Below are positions 11,180 to 22,022 of a stretch of DNA of 35,994 bases, one piece after another; the first letter of the stretch is position 1, and every line of letters starts with the position of its first letter. A model generated the notes under the pieces. The model had not been told where the DNA came from and did no database searches. It worked only from the letters and a program-made list of their open reading frames with translations. The position numbers were made by a program, and so were the translations under genes. Origin of the DNA: Dimargaris cristalligena (lineage: Eukaryota > Kickxellomycota > Dimargaritomycetes > Dimargaritales > Dimargaritaceae); assembly GCA_027576995.1 (NCBI GenBank), contig JANBQC010000268.1, positions 1-35,994 on the forward strand, in the 5' to 3' direction.

Positions 11180-13870
11180 TTAGCCGAGATAGGAGGTCGG
11201 GATCGAGTTTTGGTCAATTTGAGAATGGCCAATACTAGCCACGCCGGACGATAACGGCAGATTGCCCAGGACAGGGCCGGTGGCGGCAAGTTGGGAAGTC
11301 GTGGCCTCGTCCTGGCCAATGGCAGAGGATACAAATGCCGATGCTGGAAGGTGGAATGGTCCCCCTAAGCCAAACGCGGGGTGGGCATGGCCCCAAAGGG
11401 CTGCGTTCCCCAGGCTTTGGCCCATGGAATCGGGGAAAGGGGTAAGGCCGTAGGGGTGGTGATGAAAATGAGAACCATCCCCCGATATACTATGGTGGGG
11501 GTTGGTTAGAGAGTGGGAATGTAGATTATTCGATGCAATGTGGCTGGTGGCAATGGTGGAAGAGGCGACATGAGATCCCGCTTGGGTGGTCAAGGGCTGG
11601 CTCGCTGCCACAGGCAAAACCGAATGCCGACGGTTCAACGCCTGCTGGGTCGACGGGTAAATCATCCCCGAGTGGATATCGGCGACCGACTGGCCCATAT
11701 ACGACTGCTGAGCTTGGGAGGTGGCAGCGGACCCGGCCGAGTGGGTTAAGGAGCCGACGGTCTGTGACAAAGAGGTCCGATTACCACCGGCTACACCGGG
11801 GTGGTAACTGAAATCCGCGCTCTGCACCCGGTGGAGAGAGGGTCGGCCCGCCCCAGTGGCTTGGTTCGATACGGGCGGGGAAGACTGTCCGCCCATTGAC
11901 GAAGCTGCCGCTGTAGGATTATAGCTGTTGGCTAACATGGCGGACTGGGAGGAGCTCGTGGGCCACACCAAGTTGGAAGTGTTAGCCGAGGATACGCCAG
12001 TGTGCTGAACCGAGGACTGGGCGTTGAGCAGGGATTGCCGATGGGGGTGGTTGTGGTAGCTCATAATAAATCCATTGGGAGTGTGGTGGTAGCTATACGT
12101 AGTGGCGGGGGAGGCCATAGCCTTTTGTTGACCACCCTGGGGAACTTGGTGGTGGCCCGTGAATTGGGCTTGGCTGGGAAGGGTGAACACTGCACCAGGC
12201 TCAGAAAACCGGCGGTCTTTCGACCCCGAGGAAACGGTGGTACTGGCGTTGAGCAGAGTGGCCGAGCTCGAGTGGGTCGGCGCTAGGTGCATCATGCCGT
12301 CGGTGGTGGGACTACCGCCCACGAAGGCTTCAATCGACGAACTTAGGAGCGTTCCCCCATCCAGACTTGTATAGCCGCCATTTGAATCGTCGGAACTGGT
12401 TTCATCTTCAGCAATTGTCGACAGGCGCCGACTGTCTTCATTAAGCGAATTCCTGCTGGTGGGCCGGGGTTGTCTGTCCTCAGTCGTAGATGTCAGGCCA
12501 GGCTGGGCCGATAGGGGAGAGCCCCCGCCCGCATTACCGGGCGGTAGGGAGGATACCACGGGTGAGGTATTTGCCGTGGAGGTCAGTGAGAGCCCCTGTG
12601 GACCTCCTGGTAAGGGACCCACCCCGTTCATAAAGTTGAGACCCATTGTATCATTGGCCGACATCCCAACGCTCAACGAACTTAGGTTAGAGAACCCAGC
12701 GTAGAACGATGCGGCGGAACCGGGCCCGGCGGACTGGGGCGCACTATGGGGTTTGTTGCTCGAAGGGGCGGTGGAGGATGAGTTACTCCGGCGGTGGTGC
12801 TTAAATACAGAAGGGTCCTCGGGGGAGCCCGCCAAGCTGCTGTGGCCTGGAAAGTAGAAGCCGGGGGGTAGGGCTACATTGGGATGGCTGGAGCCCATCA
12901 ATGCCGCGTGCGTCGCTGCGTCGGGGTGGAGTGGTGACATATTGAGAAAGGGCGACGAGGGATGGGTATGATGGCCCGGAACCATGAATGAGCCCGATTC
13001 GGGGAGTGGGGAATAGAGTGGGGTACTAGGGGAGCCTGCAGCACTGCCGCCTGCGTTCCCACCAGTATGGTAAAATAACGACTTTTGTAAACTCCCGATT
13101 TTTAATGGCTGAAGGTGACCCCCGCTCAAATATCCCCCTGCCGCCGAAGCTTTGGGTGGGAATGCAACCAACGATTGTGGTGGACGGGCCGCTGCGGGGT
13201 CATCGACGACAGAGGAGCCCTGGGTAATATATGACCCACGTTGTTGAAGCAGATGGGCAGACCCCCCTATTTGGAGAGCCGAGGCCGAACATAACGGCGA
13301 CGTAAAGTCGGTGGGGTACATGAACGGTTGGTTAGACATGTCTGTCGAGTGGTGGGTGATTGCCGCAGCGTGCGCTACCGAGGTTCCCGCATGGATCGAA
13401 GAGGGAGCACTGCTGGTCGATGGCCGCGGAACCGTCCCGTTAGAGTCACTGATGGGCAGCTCGTCTTCGTCATCATCGGGGATATCCGAATTTAAATCGA
13501 CCATGGATAGGTTAGAATTGGGCGGAAGGGTAGACGAGCCGGGGGCGGCTTTCTTGTTCTTTTCTTTGGCGCGCCGGTTTTGAAACCAGACTTGGACACT
13601 GCGGGCGGACATATTAAGCCGTTCCCCCAGCTCCCGGCGCTGTGAAGCGCTAGGTTTAGGATCTAGGACAAAGACTTCTTCCAGGGCCTTGAACTGCTTT
13701 CGGGTCGTTCGTTGACGGTGTTTGACCTCGTTGGGGTTGTAAAAAGTAGGTTTCCATTCGGTATGATGCGATGCCCGCCGTACAGGTCCACCGGGGCCTT
13801 TGCATTTTTTAGACAAAGACGCCGGGTCCATGGGCGGGTATATTGGAAACGACGGGTCCAGGCCTGACAT
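11180..13870 (-). CDS. Homeodomain transcription factor, 896 aa
   Basis: Nuclear DNA-binding regulator encoded by one uninterrupted exon. The homeodomain occupies about residues 48-107: R5=R52, L16=L63, F20=F67, W48=W95, F49=F96, Q50=Q97, N51=N98 and R53=R100, with helix 3 reading VQVWFQNRRAKEK. The loop DPKPSASQRREL is the kind found in fungal homeodomain proteins of the Yox1/Phx1 type. There is no three-residue TALE insertion, so it is not a TALE protein. A short conserved-looking block (TEWKPTFYNPNEVKHRQR) precedes the domain, and an acidic patch (DDDEDELPIS) follows it. The remaining roughly 780 residues are Ser/Gly/His/Pro/Ala-rich and probably disordered. The start at 13870 has a CACCATG context. 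An AT-rich TATA-like element lies about 55 nt upstream. Which ortholog it is cannot be decided here. Confidence 0.95.
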   Translation of the reverse strand: MSGLDPSFPIYPPMDPASLSKKCKGPGGPVRRASHHTEWKPTFYNPNEVKHRQRTTRKQFKALEEVFVLDPKPSASQRRELGERLNMSARSVQVWFQNRRAKEKNKKAAPGSSTLPPNSNLSMVDLNSDIPDDDEDELPISDSNGTVPRPSTSSAPSSIHAGTSVAHAAAITHHSTDMSNQPFMYPTDFTSPLCSASALQIGGSAHLLQQRGSYITQGSSVVDDPAAARPPQSLVAFPPKASAAGGYLSGGHLQPLKIGSLQKSLFYHTGGNAGGSAAGSPSTPLYSPLPESGSFMVPGHHTHPSSPFLNMSPLHPDAATHAALMGSSHPNVALPPGFYFPGHSSLAGSPEDPSVFKHHRRSNSSSTAPSSNKPHSAPQSAGPGSAASFYAGFSNLSSLSVGMSANDTMGLNFMNGVGPLPGGPQGLSLTSTANTSPVVSSLPPGNAGGGSPLSAQPGLTSTTEDRQPRPTSRNSLNEDSRRLSTIAEDETSSDDSNGGYTSLDGGTLLSSSIEAFVGGSPTTDGMMHLAPTHSSSATLLNASTTVSSGSKDRRFSEPGAVFTLPSQAQFTGHHQVPQGGQQKAMASPATTYSYHHTPNGFIMSYHNHPHRQSLLNAQSSVQHTGVSSANTSNLVWPTSSSQSAMLANSYNPTAAASSMGGQSSPPVSNQATGAGRPSLHRVQSADFSYHPGVAGGNRTSLSQTVGSLTHSAGSAATSQAQQSYMGQSVADIHSGMIYPSTQQALNRRHSVLPVAASQPLTTQAGSHVASSTIATSHIASNNLHSHSLTNPHHSISGDGSHFHHHPYGLTPFPDSMGQSLGNAALWGHAHPAFGLGGPFHLPASAFVSSAIGQDEATTSQLAATGPVLGNLPLSSGVASIGHSQIDQNSIPTSYLG

Positions 13871-13922
13871 GGTGGTGTGAGCCAGGCTAGATCAAAAATC
13901 ACAGCACTAGTGGAAATAGATG

Positions 13923-13935
13923 TATAAATATATAA
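13923..13935 (-). promoter_or_regulatory. TATA-like element upstream of the homeodomain gene
   Basis: On the minus strand the sequence reads TTATATATTTATA, ending about 53 nt before the homeodomain gene start codon. Position and strand fit a core promoter. No transcription start can be read from sequence. Confidence 0.4.
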
Positions 13936-15402
13936 CAGCGGGTCCACAAATAACGACAGGGGCGCCCAAAGCTATTTTCAATTACCAGCTAAGATGGAGG
14001 TTGGGCCTATGCAAATCGTACAGGGGATTGGATGAGAAAGTGGAGTGTGATAATCTCCCCCCAAAAAAAATAGCCGGGGAGAAGAAGAGGGCTGGTCTGG
14101 TAGAAACGTTATATACACAATTATAGGGATCAAGTCAATCAGGAAGAGGAAAATTAGACCACCAATACAGGCCAGGATATCTAAGTGTATGGATATTAAG
14201 AGGACAACGACAGTCGAATCAAGGCCAATGGATAACAGTGTCGAAGAATCAGACGCGGATTTAACAGATTGAAATTAAGGCTCGGTTCTTAGCCAACGAG
14301 GATATGGGATCGTCAGTAGAGCAGTAAATTTACCATAGAACCTACGGGCGGAGCTAGCACGATTGGTCAATTGATGTTACAGGGTCACCGTGAGATGGGG
14401 CGGAGATTCCAGCTGCAAGAACCAATAGGCGCGTGGAAACCGCAGGCAAAAAGAGAGGCTCTCCCGGTGACAATGGAAGGCGGGTACTAGTTCGGTTATT
14501 AAGGGAAACTGCCAAAAAGAAAGGGGAAGAGAGTTGAGTGTTAAGCCCACACGCAATCACTGCCCAGCACCATCAACAGCCGTGAGAAGGTTTTTTAAAG
14601 GAAAAAAAAAAGAAAGAGGCAGATAAAAAGTAATGGCGGGGAAAATAGCAAAATGGGGAATCGCCGACTGCCCTCTAATGGGACACGCTTGATGACGGAA
14701 AGGGGGGTGGAGGGTCGCTGTGCAATCCGGGGATGGAATCGATACAACCCGTCGGACACATGGTCGGGGATATGCAGAAAGTGACAGTCAAGGGGGGGTT
14801 GAATAATAATACAAATGAGAGTGTTCCGGATTAGGGTAGGGAAAGGGAGAGATGGAGAAATATAGGATTAGTGGGGAGATTATTTAAAACCAGAGTAGTA
14901 TAGGGCTGACCCCCAACTCTCATAGTCAGCAAAGTGCGAGAGTATACTCGTGATTGATTTTTATATTTTCTACCCCGCTTTGGATGGCAAGCGTGAGTAG
15001 CAGAGGGCCAGGACGGGGAGTGTTTTCCAAGGTCTCGCTTGGGAATAAGCATTTGGCAGAAGCAGTATGCACCCCGAGTGTAGATGCCAAGGTCCAAAAA
15101 AGAAAGAATTCAAAGACGGGCGGAGAAAGGACGGAAAGGGGGGATAGTGTCTAATGAATATCCCATTGGAGAGGGTTTGGCCTATATGGTCTTTAGGTCA
15201 CGTAGACAGAATATAGATTATGCCCGTTTGGAACCAACTTCTGACGACTAGGTTTTAGGGTTTTCAAAAAGGAGACTTACATGATAGGGTGATGCCAAAT
15301 GCAAGTGCAGTTAATCGATGGGCTACAATTGGTAAGAAGCGTGTTGATGGATGGGGTGTATCGCAAAAATAATTTAAGGATAGTTATAGAAGGGTTAGGG
15401 GG
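13936..15402. other. Unannotated stretch
   Basis: No supported gene. A possible Cys-rich micro-exon on the minus strand (about 15332-15290, peptide INCTCIWHH, GTAAGT donor) follows the candidate gene at 15.4 kb, but I could not join it in phase to that gene. Confidence 0.4.
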
Positions 15403-16078
15403 TTATAATTGACGTCCGAGTTTAAGTTGGAGACAAATAAAGCCGGCTGGGCAAGTTGCGGGTACATATACTGCTGGTTGGCTGGGTGTGGTATAAGCAG
15501 AAGCTGGGCTCGTGATATAAATAGGATAGTCTGAACGTCCGTCAAACGCCAGGCAGTTCACACACTGCCAAACAGAATACTTGGGCGACCCTCTTGGAGT
15601 TTCACCGAGAGTAGCCAAATTTATCTCAAGTAAAGGGCGGATACAACAGGGAACGGGAGGGCCTGTTGGTCCAAAATGGGCAGGGCTGGTTAAGCAGGGA
15701 CTTGGGTGGGGGGCACTTACATGCTCGGTTGTCCACACCGACAGAGTGAGAAATGGGTCGGAGCGGTGGGAGTGACGGATAGTAGCGGTGCTAGTTCACG
15801 GCAACACCGGTCCAGGGAAGGGAAGTGAGGTGAGGTGAAGCGAAGTGAAGGGGGAAAAGCAGGATAAGCGTAACGACCGACGAAAGGGAGGGAGAAGGAA
15901 GAGAGAGAGTGAGGGAGGGAGGGAGGGAGGGAGGGAGGGAGAAGAGATAGTAAGAAAAGGGTCTTCGTTTGGTGGGAATCGTATGCGGGTGATACAAGAT
16001 ACTGAAATGAGGGAGTCGGGTGGTTCGTTAACTCACCACCCACAAATGAAAGTGGCGGTGTTGCAAGGAGCCGAGAAG
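15403..16078 (-). CDS. Candidate multi-exon Cys-rich gene (partial, low confidence)
   Basis: Three minus-strand segments join in phase: 16078-16037, 15790-15721 and 15564-15403 (stop at 15405-15403). The introns would be 246 nt (GTGAGT to CTAG) and 156 nt (GTAAGT to GGCAG). The joined peptide is Cys-rich (SAPCNTATFICGCTA ... WTTEHCVNCLAFDG ... VPATCPAGFICLQL), resembling fungal secreted Cys-rich domains in style, not a family I can name. Upstream, a signal-like segment (CLAILFLLILI, 16711-16633, GTAGGT donor) could join at phase 0 to a segment starting at 16457 (AYCVPTTTC) after a long pyrimidine tract. However, that segment has no good donor in the phase needed to reach 16078, and no start codon is convincing. 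Splice-like motifs occur by chance at about this density, so this is only a hypothesis. Confidence 0.28.
15911..15940 (+). repeat. (GAGG)n tandem repeat
   Basis: About seven GAGG units within the long polypurine region 15.83-16.62 kb. Confidence 0.85.
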
Positions 16079-16468
16079 CTGGGGTAGCAACGGCGACGAG
16101 GAAGGTGTATTAATTAATGAAGGGCCAAGAGAGGGGGTAGACGAGTCCGGTGAACCTTAAGCGGCTTAAAAAGACTGGGGGGAGTATACTTTTTGCAGAA
16201 AAAAATGCAAGCTGGTCAACCGGAGTGGAGAAGGTAGGGCTTTTTAAGTGAGAGAGGTAGTCAGGCGAAGATATATTTTGGGAAACAAGCGGTATATGCA
16301 ACACGCGGGGAAAGGGAGAAGGCAAGGAAGAAAAGGGACCCGGCGTCAGTATTTTTAAAACAAAGAGGAGTGAAAACAGGAAACAGGGCAGTGTGGAGAG
16401 AGGGACCAGAAGAGGGAGGGAGGGATGTAAGCAGGTTGTGGTGGGCACACAATAGGCCTGAAGGGGAG

Positions 16469-16489
16469 GGAGAGAGAGAGAGAGAGAGA
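16469..16489 (+). repeat. (GA)n microsatellite
   Basis: About ten GA units. A second run lies at 16561-16577, both within the polypurine region. Confidence 0.85.
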
Positions 16490-18321
16490 CAGAGAGCCGA
16501 AAGGAAAAGAGGACAGGTGTGTGTGGGAGATACGGGCTGTGCGAAGGGCGGGGACAGATAAGAGAGAGAGAGAGAGAACAAGCGAGAAAGAGAGGGGGGA
16601 ATAGGGAGAGAGAAACAGGCGAGAGAACCTACGTTAACGATAGAGGCAGCGTGAATGACAAGACCCACCTCTTCGTTGATTAAAATAAGCAGAAAAAGTA
16701 TAGCCAAGCATCCAGGGCTGGGCAAGTTGCTTTTATATAGCCAGGACCTACAGGCAACGCATATAGGCACACCGCGTATATGCACGCATACACCCTTGTA
16801 GCTGGGAAGGGCGGGAATCAAGGGCGAGGAGGTCCCCCGTCCGTGGTGTTGTGTGGAGAAGGGACGGATGAGGAAAGGTGTAGAGTGCTGCGTGAAAAAC
16901 CCCGGTGTGAATGCGCCGTGGCTCTAGTCGGAGGATGTTCTCTGTAAGCTGTGGATGGTGATGATGATGATGATGGGGGGTGTGGTTTGGCCAAACCCGA
17001 TTATTTATTTATACAATCCTTTGGGGTATCTATAGTGAGTGCCACACCATGACCCTTTACCACTGCAACCTGCCATTCCATTATTCGGGGCTCAGGCCAC
17101 GGTTGGGAAGTCGTTCGTTTGTAATTTGACCCTGCGGCAGTGGCGACATGCCCTCCCTGGTCGACCACCACCGGTAAGCGACCTCGCATTGTCTTTTCCA
17201 ATTCAGATAACCCCTCGACCCCGGGTTATGGTGATGGCGGGGGAGGCCCACCACTACTACTACATGGTCAGATGTATTTGTCTACATTGAGGAGGACGAA
17301 TGCGATAGATGGAGAGGGAGTCTGTGTCGCATATCAGTGCCCCGGGCAACACCTCCCCCGGCGCAACGGCTGGGGCAGTCTGCCAGGGTGCTAGAGTTAA
17401 ATGCCGGAGAGGAGAAATCTATCGGAAGGGAAGCGGCGGCGGATTCGATATATTTTGGGTGCATAAGCAGAGACGGATATAAAAATATTGGGGGAGGGTA
17501 TCCGGATTCTTTTGCCGACCAACCCTTTTCCCTGAGGATAGGGGGCGGCGGCGATGGCTAATATCAACTAGGGCAGATTTCCAATGTTACCGATAAAACT
17601 TAGTATCCCATTGTGCGAGGGAAAGGGGGGTGCTCCCAAAATAAAAGGGATCTTGCCCTCCTATATCACCAAATAGCGGACCAACGGAGTCTTGGGCTTA
17701 GGTGAACCCTCCTCTCCTTTTTTCCCCTCTACTTAGCCCCTCCGCCTACTCCCGATTCCAGAATTGTGATACTCCGGCCTTGGGAGATTCAATCCGGTGT
17801 CGGAGTCGATGGGTATCTCCTGCCTAGGAGCCGTCGTCGTCAGTCCAGCCGAATTTAGACCGGGGACGATCCACAGTAGTGTTAGTATTAGGATTATTTT
17901 ATTATATTTTATTCCCGGAGCCACACGATCCATGTTTCGACTGAATGAATACACACACACACCACGGTTGGAAGGTCTTTTAGGCAATCGTCATCCCTTT
18001 GGGCCTTCGTTCCAGTTGATAGCCCACTGTCCCTTCCTTCACTATTGGACTCACTGATTCCAGTGTTACAACCCTCGCCCGTTTTTTTAACACATGGCTC
18101 GGTAATTAAATAATCCACCCAATCCCCCCGCACTCCTCAGCTCCGTATTAAAGAAAAAATTAAATAAAATAAACTAAATAAATAAATGGTAATTGACTTA
18201 TTAGGCTTGGAGCGGGGATATACCTTAACCAACCCAAAATGTATCGAGAGTCAAATCCTAATGTATTTATTTTCATTTTGCTCGGTCCAGTGGACCGGGG
18301 GGAAAGGGGTATTGCCGAATT

Positions 18322-18801
18322 CTAAATAGCTCCCCCGTCAATGAAGAGAACATTGGCCGCCAATAGGCGGGTCCGATAAGGAAGCAGCGGGGTATTCTGA
18401 ATGTCTGTGTGTGTGTTCCCCATTAGAGCCAATGGAAAGGCCAAGAGCGAGAGAGGTAAAGCAGGGTTGGCTGTGATTTGCTGGGCCAACAACCCCCGCA
18501 TCCACGCCACTCGCTCTTCATTTTTGCTCTCCGTCCTTCCTATTTTTAGTCCACCACTGTCTACTGTGCCCCCCATTCGTAGCTCCGGGGGTTTTTCAAT
18601 TTGACAATGGGCTTGAGCAATGGTCAACAGATTTTGACCGGAAACGGGGGCATGCGCAAAACTAAGCCAACTTCTACCCCTACCGGGAGATTGGGTGGGC
18701 CTGCGTCCCTCCTGTTGGGTACGGACTATGCGAACCCCTTCCGTAGGCAGCTTAGGCGGAACATCCGCGGGGTAGCGGTGGTGGCTACTGCAGGGCAGCA
18801 C
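18322..18801 (-). CDS. Unassigned 159-codon open frame
   Basis: Longest open frame between the homeodomain gene and the surface-protein cluster that is not dominated by simple repeats. Its product is a compositionally ordinary 159-residue peptide with an amphipathic C-terminal part (AWMRGLLAQQITANPALPL). I recognise no motif. An open frame of this length is expected about once or twice by chance in a window of this size, so it could be noise or the terminal exon of a spliced gene. Confidence 0.2.
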   Translation of the reverse strand: MLPCSSHHRYPADVPPKLPTEGVRIVRTQQEGRRPTQSPGRGRSWLSFAHAPVSGQNLLTIAQAHCQIEKPPELRMGGTVDSGGLKIGRTESKNEERVAWMRGLLAQQITANPALPLSLLAFPLALMGNTHTDIQNTPLLPYRTRLLAANVLFIDGGAI

Positions 18802-18849
18802 CCAAAATCATGGAAGGTAGTGCGAGTTGGGGGAGAGACCTGTACCCAC

Positions 18850-18868
18850 TATATATATATATATATAT
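18850..18868. repeat. (TA)9 microsatellite
   Basis: Alternating TA run about 50 nt upstream of the minus-strand open frame 18801-18322, comparable in position to the TA tract upstream of the RTR1-like gene. Confidence 0.85.
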
Positions 18869-19317
18869 CGCTTATTTTGATGGGGAAAAGGGGGTTTTTT
18901 AATTGGGGATGGGTCAGGGATGATGGTATTCGAGTCCATTCTACTTGACTGAGGGTGCTGCGAAAATTAAATGGCCATGGGGCGATTTCGGATCACTACT
19001 AGGACTTGGTGTAATTATACAGCTACTGTTCTAGCCACCCTTATTAATCCCGGCGGGTAATTTCAGAGGTAACCCTACGTGGGTACTGTGTAGTCGACCA
19101 AGCCATTTTTTTTCTTAATAGAAGGGCCTTGCCATACCCATCGATATACTGGATTCCGAGTCTTCCTTGGAGAGAAACTCGCCCTATATTTAGGCCGACA
19201 CCCCAGTTAATGAAGTGACCCACCGGGTATATTATTTTATTATTATTTTCTTTCTCTTTTAAAATAAATCAGAATCATACAAAAGTGAAATACACAGTGT
19301 ACTCCCCAACCACTGCT

Positions 19318-19339
19318 TCATTCATTCATTCATTCATTC
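19318..19339 (+). repeat. (CATT)n microsatellite
   Basis: About five CATT units. Confidence 0.8.
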
Positions 19340-19879
19340 GTGATGGCGTGTGGTGGAGAGAATGAGTGAGAAATTTTGGCTCCTCTTCCACTATGTAAAA
19401 ATTCCCTTGTGGTAGTTGCACGATGGTATTGGCTATTCAACCAGTAAATGGCCAAGAAAACGACTGAAAATAGGGAGTGTGTTTGCGGGAATTGGGTGAG
19501 GGAAATCCGTACACACCGCCGTATACATTGGGGCCCTCTTGCTATAATACCTTGCCTACCCCCCCCTTGCTCCTTCTTTTCTGTCCCACCCATCCTTCAC
19601 TCCCCCTCCTTCATTTGGGTTTGGGTTGTACAAGGGGTCTGAGAGCATCTTGGGTAAATTCGGGAAGTAGAGAATAACCGCCCCGATATTGTGGATATTA
19701 AGGATATGCCCCCCTCGGGCCATTGCCACCTACAGTGGGATCCGTGGACAGTAAGAAGCATACCATACTCATATCGAAGTCCATACTTTTTTATACCTGG
19801 ATTACATTGTACATCCATGTCAGCGTCAATCAGGTCGTCATCTACGGACAATCAGGCCATTTACTTTCGTCTGTATATA

Positions 19880-19903
19880 ATATATATATATATATATATA
19901 TAT
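19880..19903. repeat. (TA)12 microsatellite
   Basis: Alternating TA run; it causes YIYIYI artefacts in open frames crossing it. Confidence 0.85.
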
Positions 19904-20254
19904 TTAATTCGAGAATCGGCGACTGAGCGACGCGGCTAATACATGGGTGCAGCAGGCCAGATGGCTTCTCCCAAATAATCGGACGGCCAGTGTGGGGATG
20001 GAAATCACCACCATGTAGTAGGCCACGACTGTGGGTCACGCGAGTGAGCCCGCTTCGGGCCGAAATGCACTACTCCTTCTCCTCACCACCCCTCCCCTGG
20101 CCCCACCCAACTACGACTCAACACCCCGGGTTCGGCGGAAACCTAATCCGTGCACGAATCGTGTACATGAGGGGCGAGGTGGTCTCGTTCAGGGGGGAGA
20201 GGGTGGAAAAGCGGCTGGGTCTCTGGACCCATACTTGTTTTATGGGTGTGGTGG

Positions 20255-20868
20255 TCACATTCCACCCTTTTCTATACACTCGGGGAATAAAACGGTGTAG
20301 TTGACCCATGCGCCATCAACCAAGTAAGGTCTCAAGGATTCCTTAGGTCTTTCCAGATGTGTCCATTGGGGGGAATCTCGGGTTCTATACTGAATGGTAA
20401 ATGAGTGAGTATCATTTCTATTTATTATTTATTAATGGGTTTGCTTAGCAATCTGGGAAAATAAATCGTCAATGACCATACTTACTGTACCAGGGGAAGA
20501 AGGATAGTAGTATAAGTAGGGTTGAAGCCAATCATCACTACAACCGGATTACCCTAAGCACTATTGGTCTGTTCCCTCTTCTTCTTTCTCTCTTTTACTC
20601 TCATCCCGGTTTAAAGGGCCAGACTAATGTTGATGGTGGCAGCTCACCGTGGGGGTTTTTCTTGGCCGGGGTTTTTTGTGATAGCAAATGCACCATTTTG
20701 GTATTTGCGTATACATGGGTGTATGAGTATGTCTAATGTGTGTCTATATGTGTGTGTGTGTGAGGGGAGGGGGTGTACCAATAAGTCCAAATAATACCCA
20801 CGTACACCACCGACATGGGCATTCACAAAAGAAAAAACCGGCTCTACATTCCCACTCATGTAGGATAC
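20255..20868 (-). CDS. Candidate exons of an unidentified spliced gene (low confidence)
   Basis: Three minus-strand segments are phase-compatible: 20868-20648, 20537-20486 and 20389-20255. The introns are 110 nt (GTGAGC to GTAG) and 96 nt (GTAAGT to TTCAG). The first acceptor has ACTGAC, a good branch-site match, about 20 nt upstream. The peptides read GNVEPVFSFVNAHVGGVRGY, DDWLQPYLYYYPSSPGT and YLVDGAWVNYTVLFPE. The last segment then hits a stop, while the adjacent frame stays open to about 20118. Several frames are open here on both strands, so composition alone may explain it. No family recognised and no start found. Confidence 0.2.
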
Positions 20869-22000
20869 CTGAATTCCAAGCAAACGTCAGTCATTCCGAC
20901 CCCCCAATATATATATATCTATATGATATTAACGGCTTCTTATCAGCCGACTTCCATTGATCGCATTTAGTAAGTCCCAAGGGCGCTGTGCGTGTTGCAC
21001 GGTTCACCTTTTATGACGTTGAATCCGGCAGTATATCTCTACCCCTCCCCTCCTCCCCACCACCACTTACCCCTGGTTTAGTAATTCACAATTACTTCCC
21101 GGACCCTGGGCTAGATTTGTCAAATTTCCCAAATTGAGTCGGCAGCTAGGTCCCCTTCCCCTAGCTCAGTCTTCCCACCCACTTTCTTTAAAAAGTGCCC
21201 CTATTTCTTAATGGGATTCTGCAGTATACAATTATCATCGACACCAGTGTTTACATTTATTCTGCGCGCGGAACACCGCCGGGAGGAACCGGCGTCTCAT
21301 CATCATCACCCCCCCCTTACTATGCCTGTAGTGGGTTGAATGGGTCAATAGTCCGGCACCTACTAAAATCCCGCAACTTTCTTCAAAAATTGTGAAATAG
21401 GCGAATGTCAGATTGACTACGGGCCAGTCAAATGTGCGACGGATACGCTGGGGCTTAAGAAGTTGGCTATTAAAGGAAAATAATCCCCAATTTGGGCACC
21501 TGTCCATAATACACCAGACTGACCGGCGGGCACCAATTAGTGATTATAACAGGAACCGCTCTCATCGAGATTTACCCTTTGATACACACCGAGCACATGC
21601 GTGCAAAACCCTTTCCTTTCCTCTTCTCCCCAAACTTCATTTCCCACCATCCAAAAAGTATTGGCGATTCTTAAACGGGCGTAGCTACCTGGATTGGGCC
21701 TTTCCCCACCGCTAGTATCCCATATAGGGGGGAATCGCCCAAAATAAGAATTCGACAGAAGGATGAGTAGGCGCGCTATTACAGTGTAGTTGTCTATGTG
21801 GGTGTGTAAGTATGTTGGGTGGGGAGATGGGATGGGTGGGAGATGGCGTAATATACTCCCACCAGGCCTGGTCGAGTGATTCACCCCCCTCCCGTAATCC
21901 AGGGCATTTCGGGGGGGGGGCTGAGTGGTATAGAGCCAAGTAAAATATACTTGGCTATTCTTCCATAAGCCATTTTTCAATAGACTGAGCCGGGTAACAA

Positions 22001-22022
22001 TATATATATATATATATATATA
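22001..22022. repeat. (TA)11 microsatellite
   Basis: Alternating TA run within a region of overlapping spurious frames. Confidence 0.85.

Larger units (their letters stand above)
15832..16620 (+). other. Polypurine-rich stretch
   Basis: The plus strand is dominated by G and A for almost 800 nt, including GAGG and GA repeats. The minus strand is therefore pyrimidine-rich, as are the leaders just upstream of the genes at 4725, 28879, 31887 and 35283. This asymmetry suggests leaders or introns of a minus-strand gene reading towards 15.4 kb, or a triplex-prone tract. Confidence 0.6.

Noticed and set aside
11533..12704. Several plus-strand frames of 70-95 codons
   Set aside because: They lie antisense to the homeodomain gene, whose low-complexity coding sequence leaves other frames open.
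15250..15268. Telomere-like GGTTTTAGGGTTTT
   Set aside because: Only about two imperfect units, internal to the window, so no evidence of a telomeric array.
16261..16821. 186-codon minus-strand open frame as one protein
   Set aside because: Mostly Ser/Leu/Pro from CT repeats. Only its first hydrophobic part is kept, as a possible signal segment in the candidate spliced gene.
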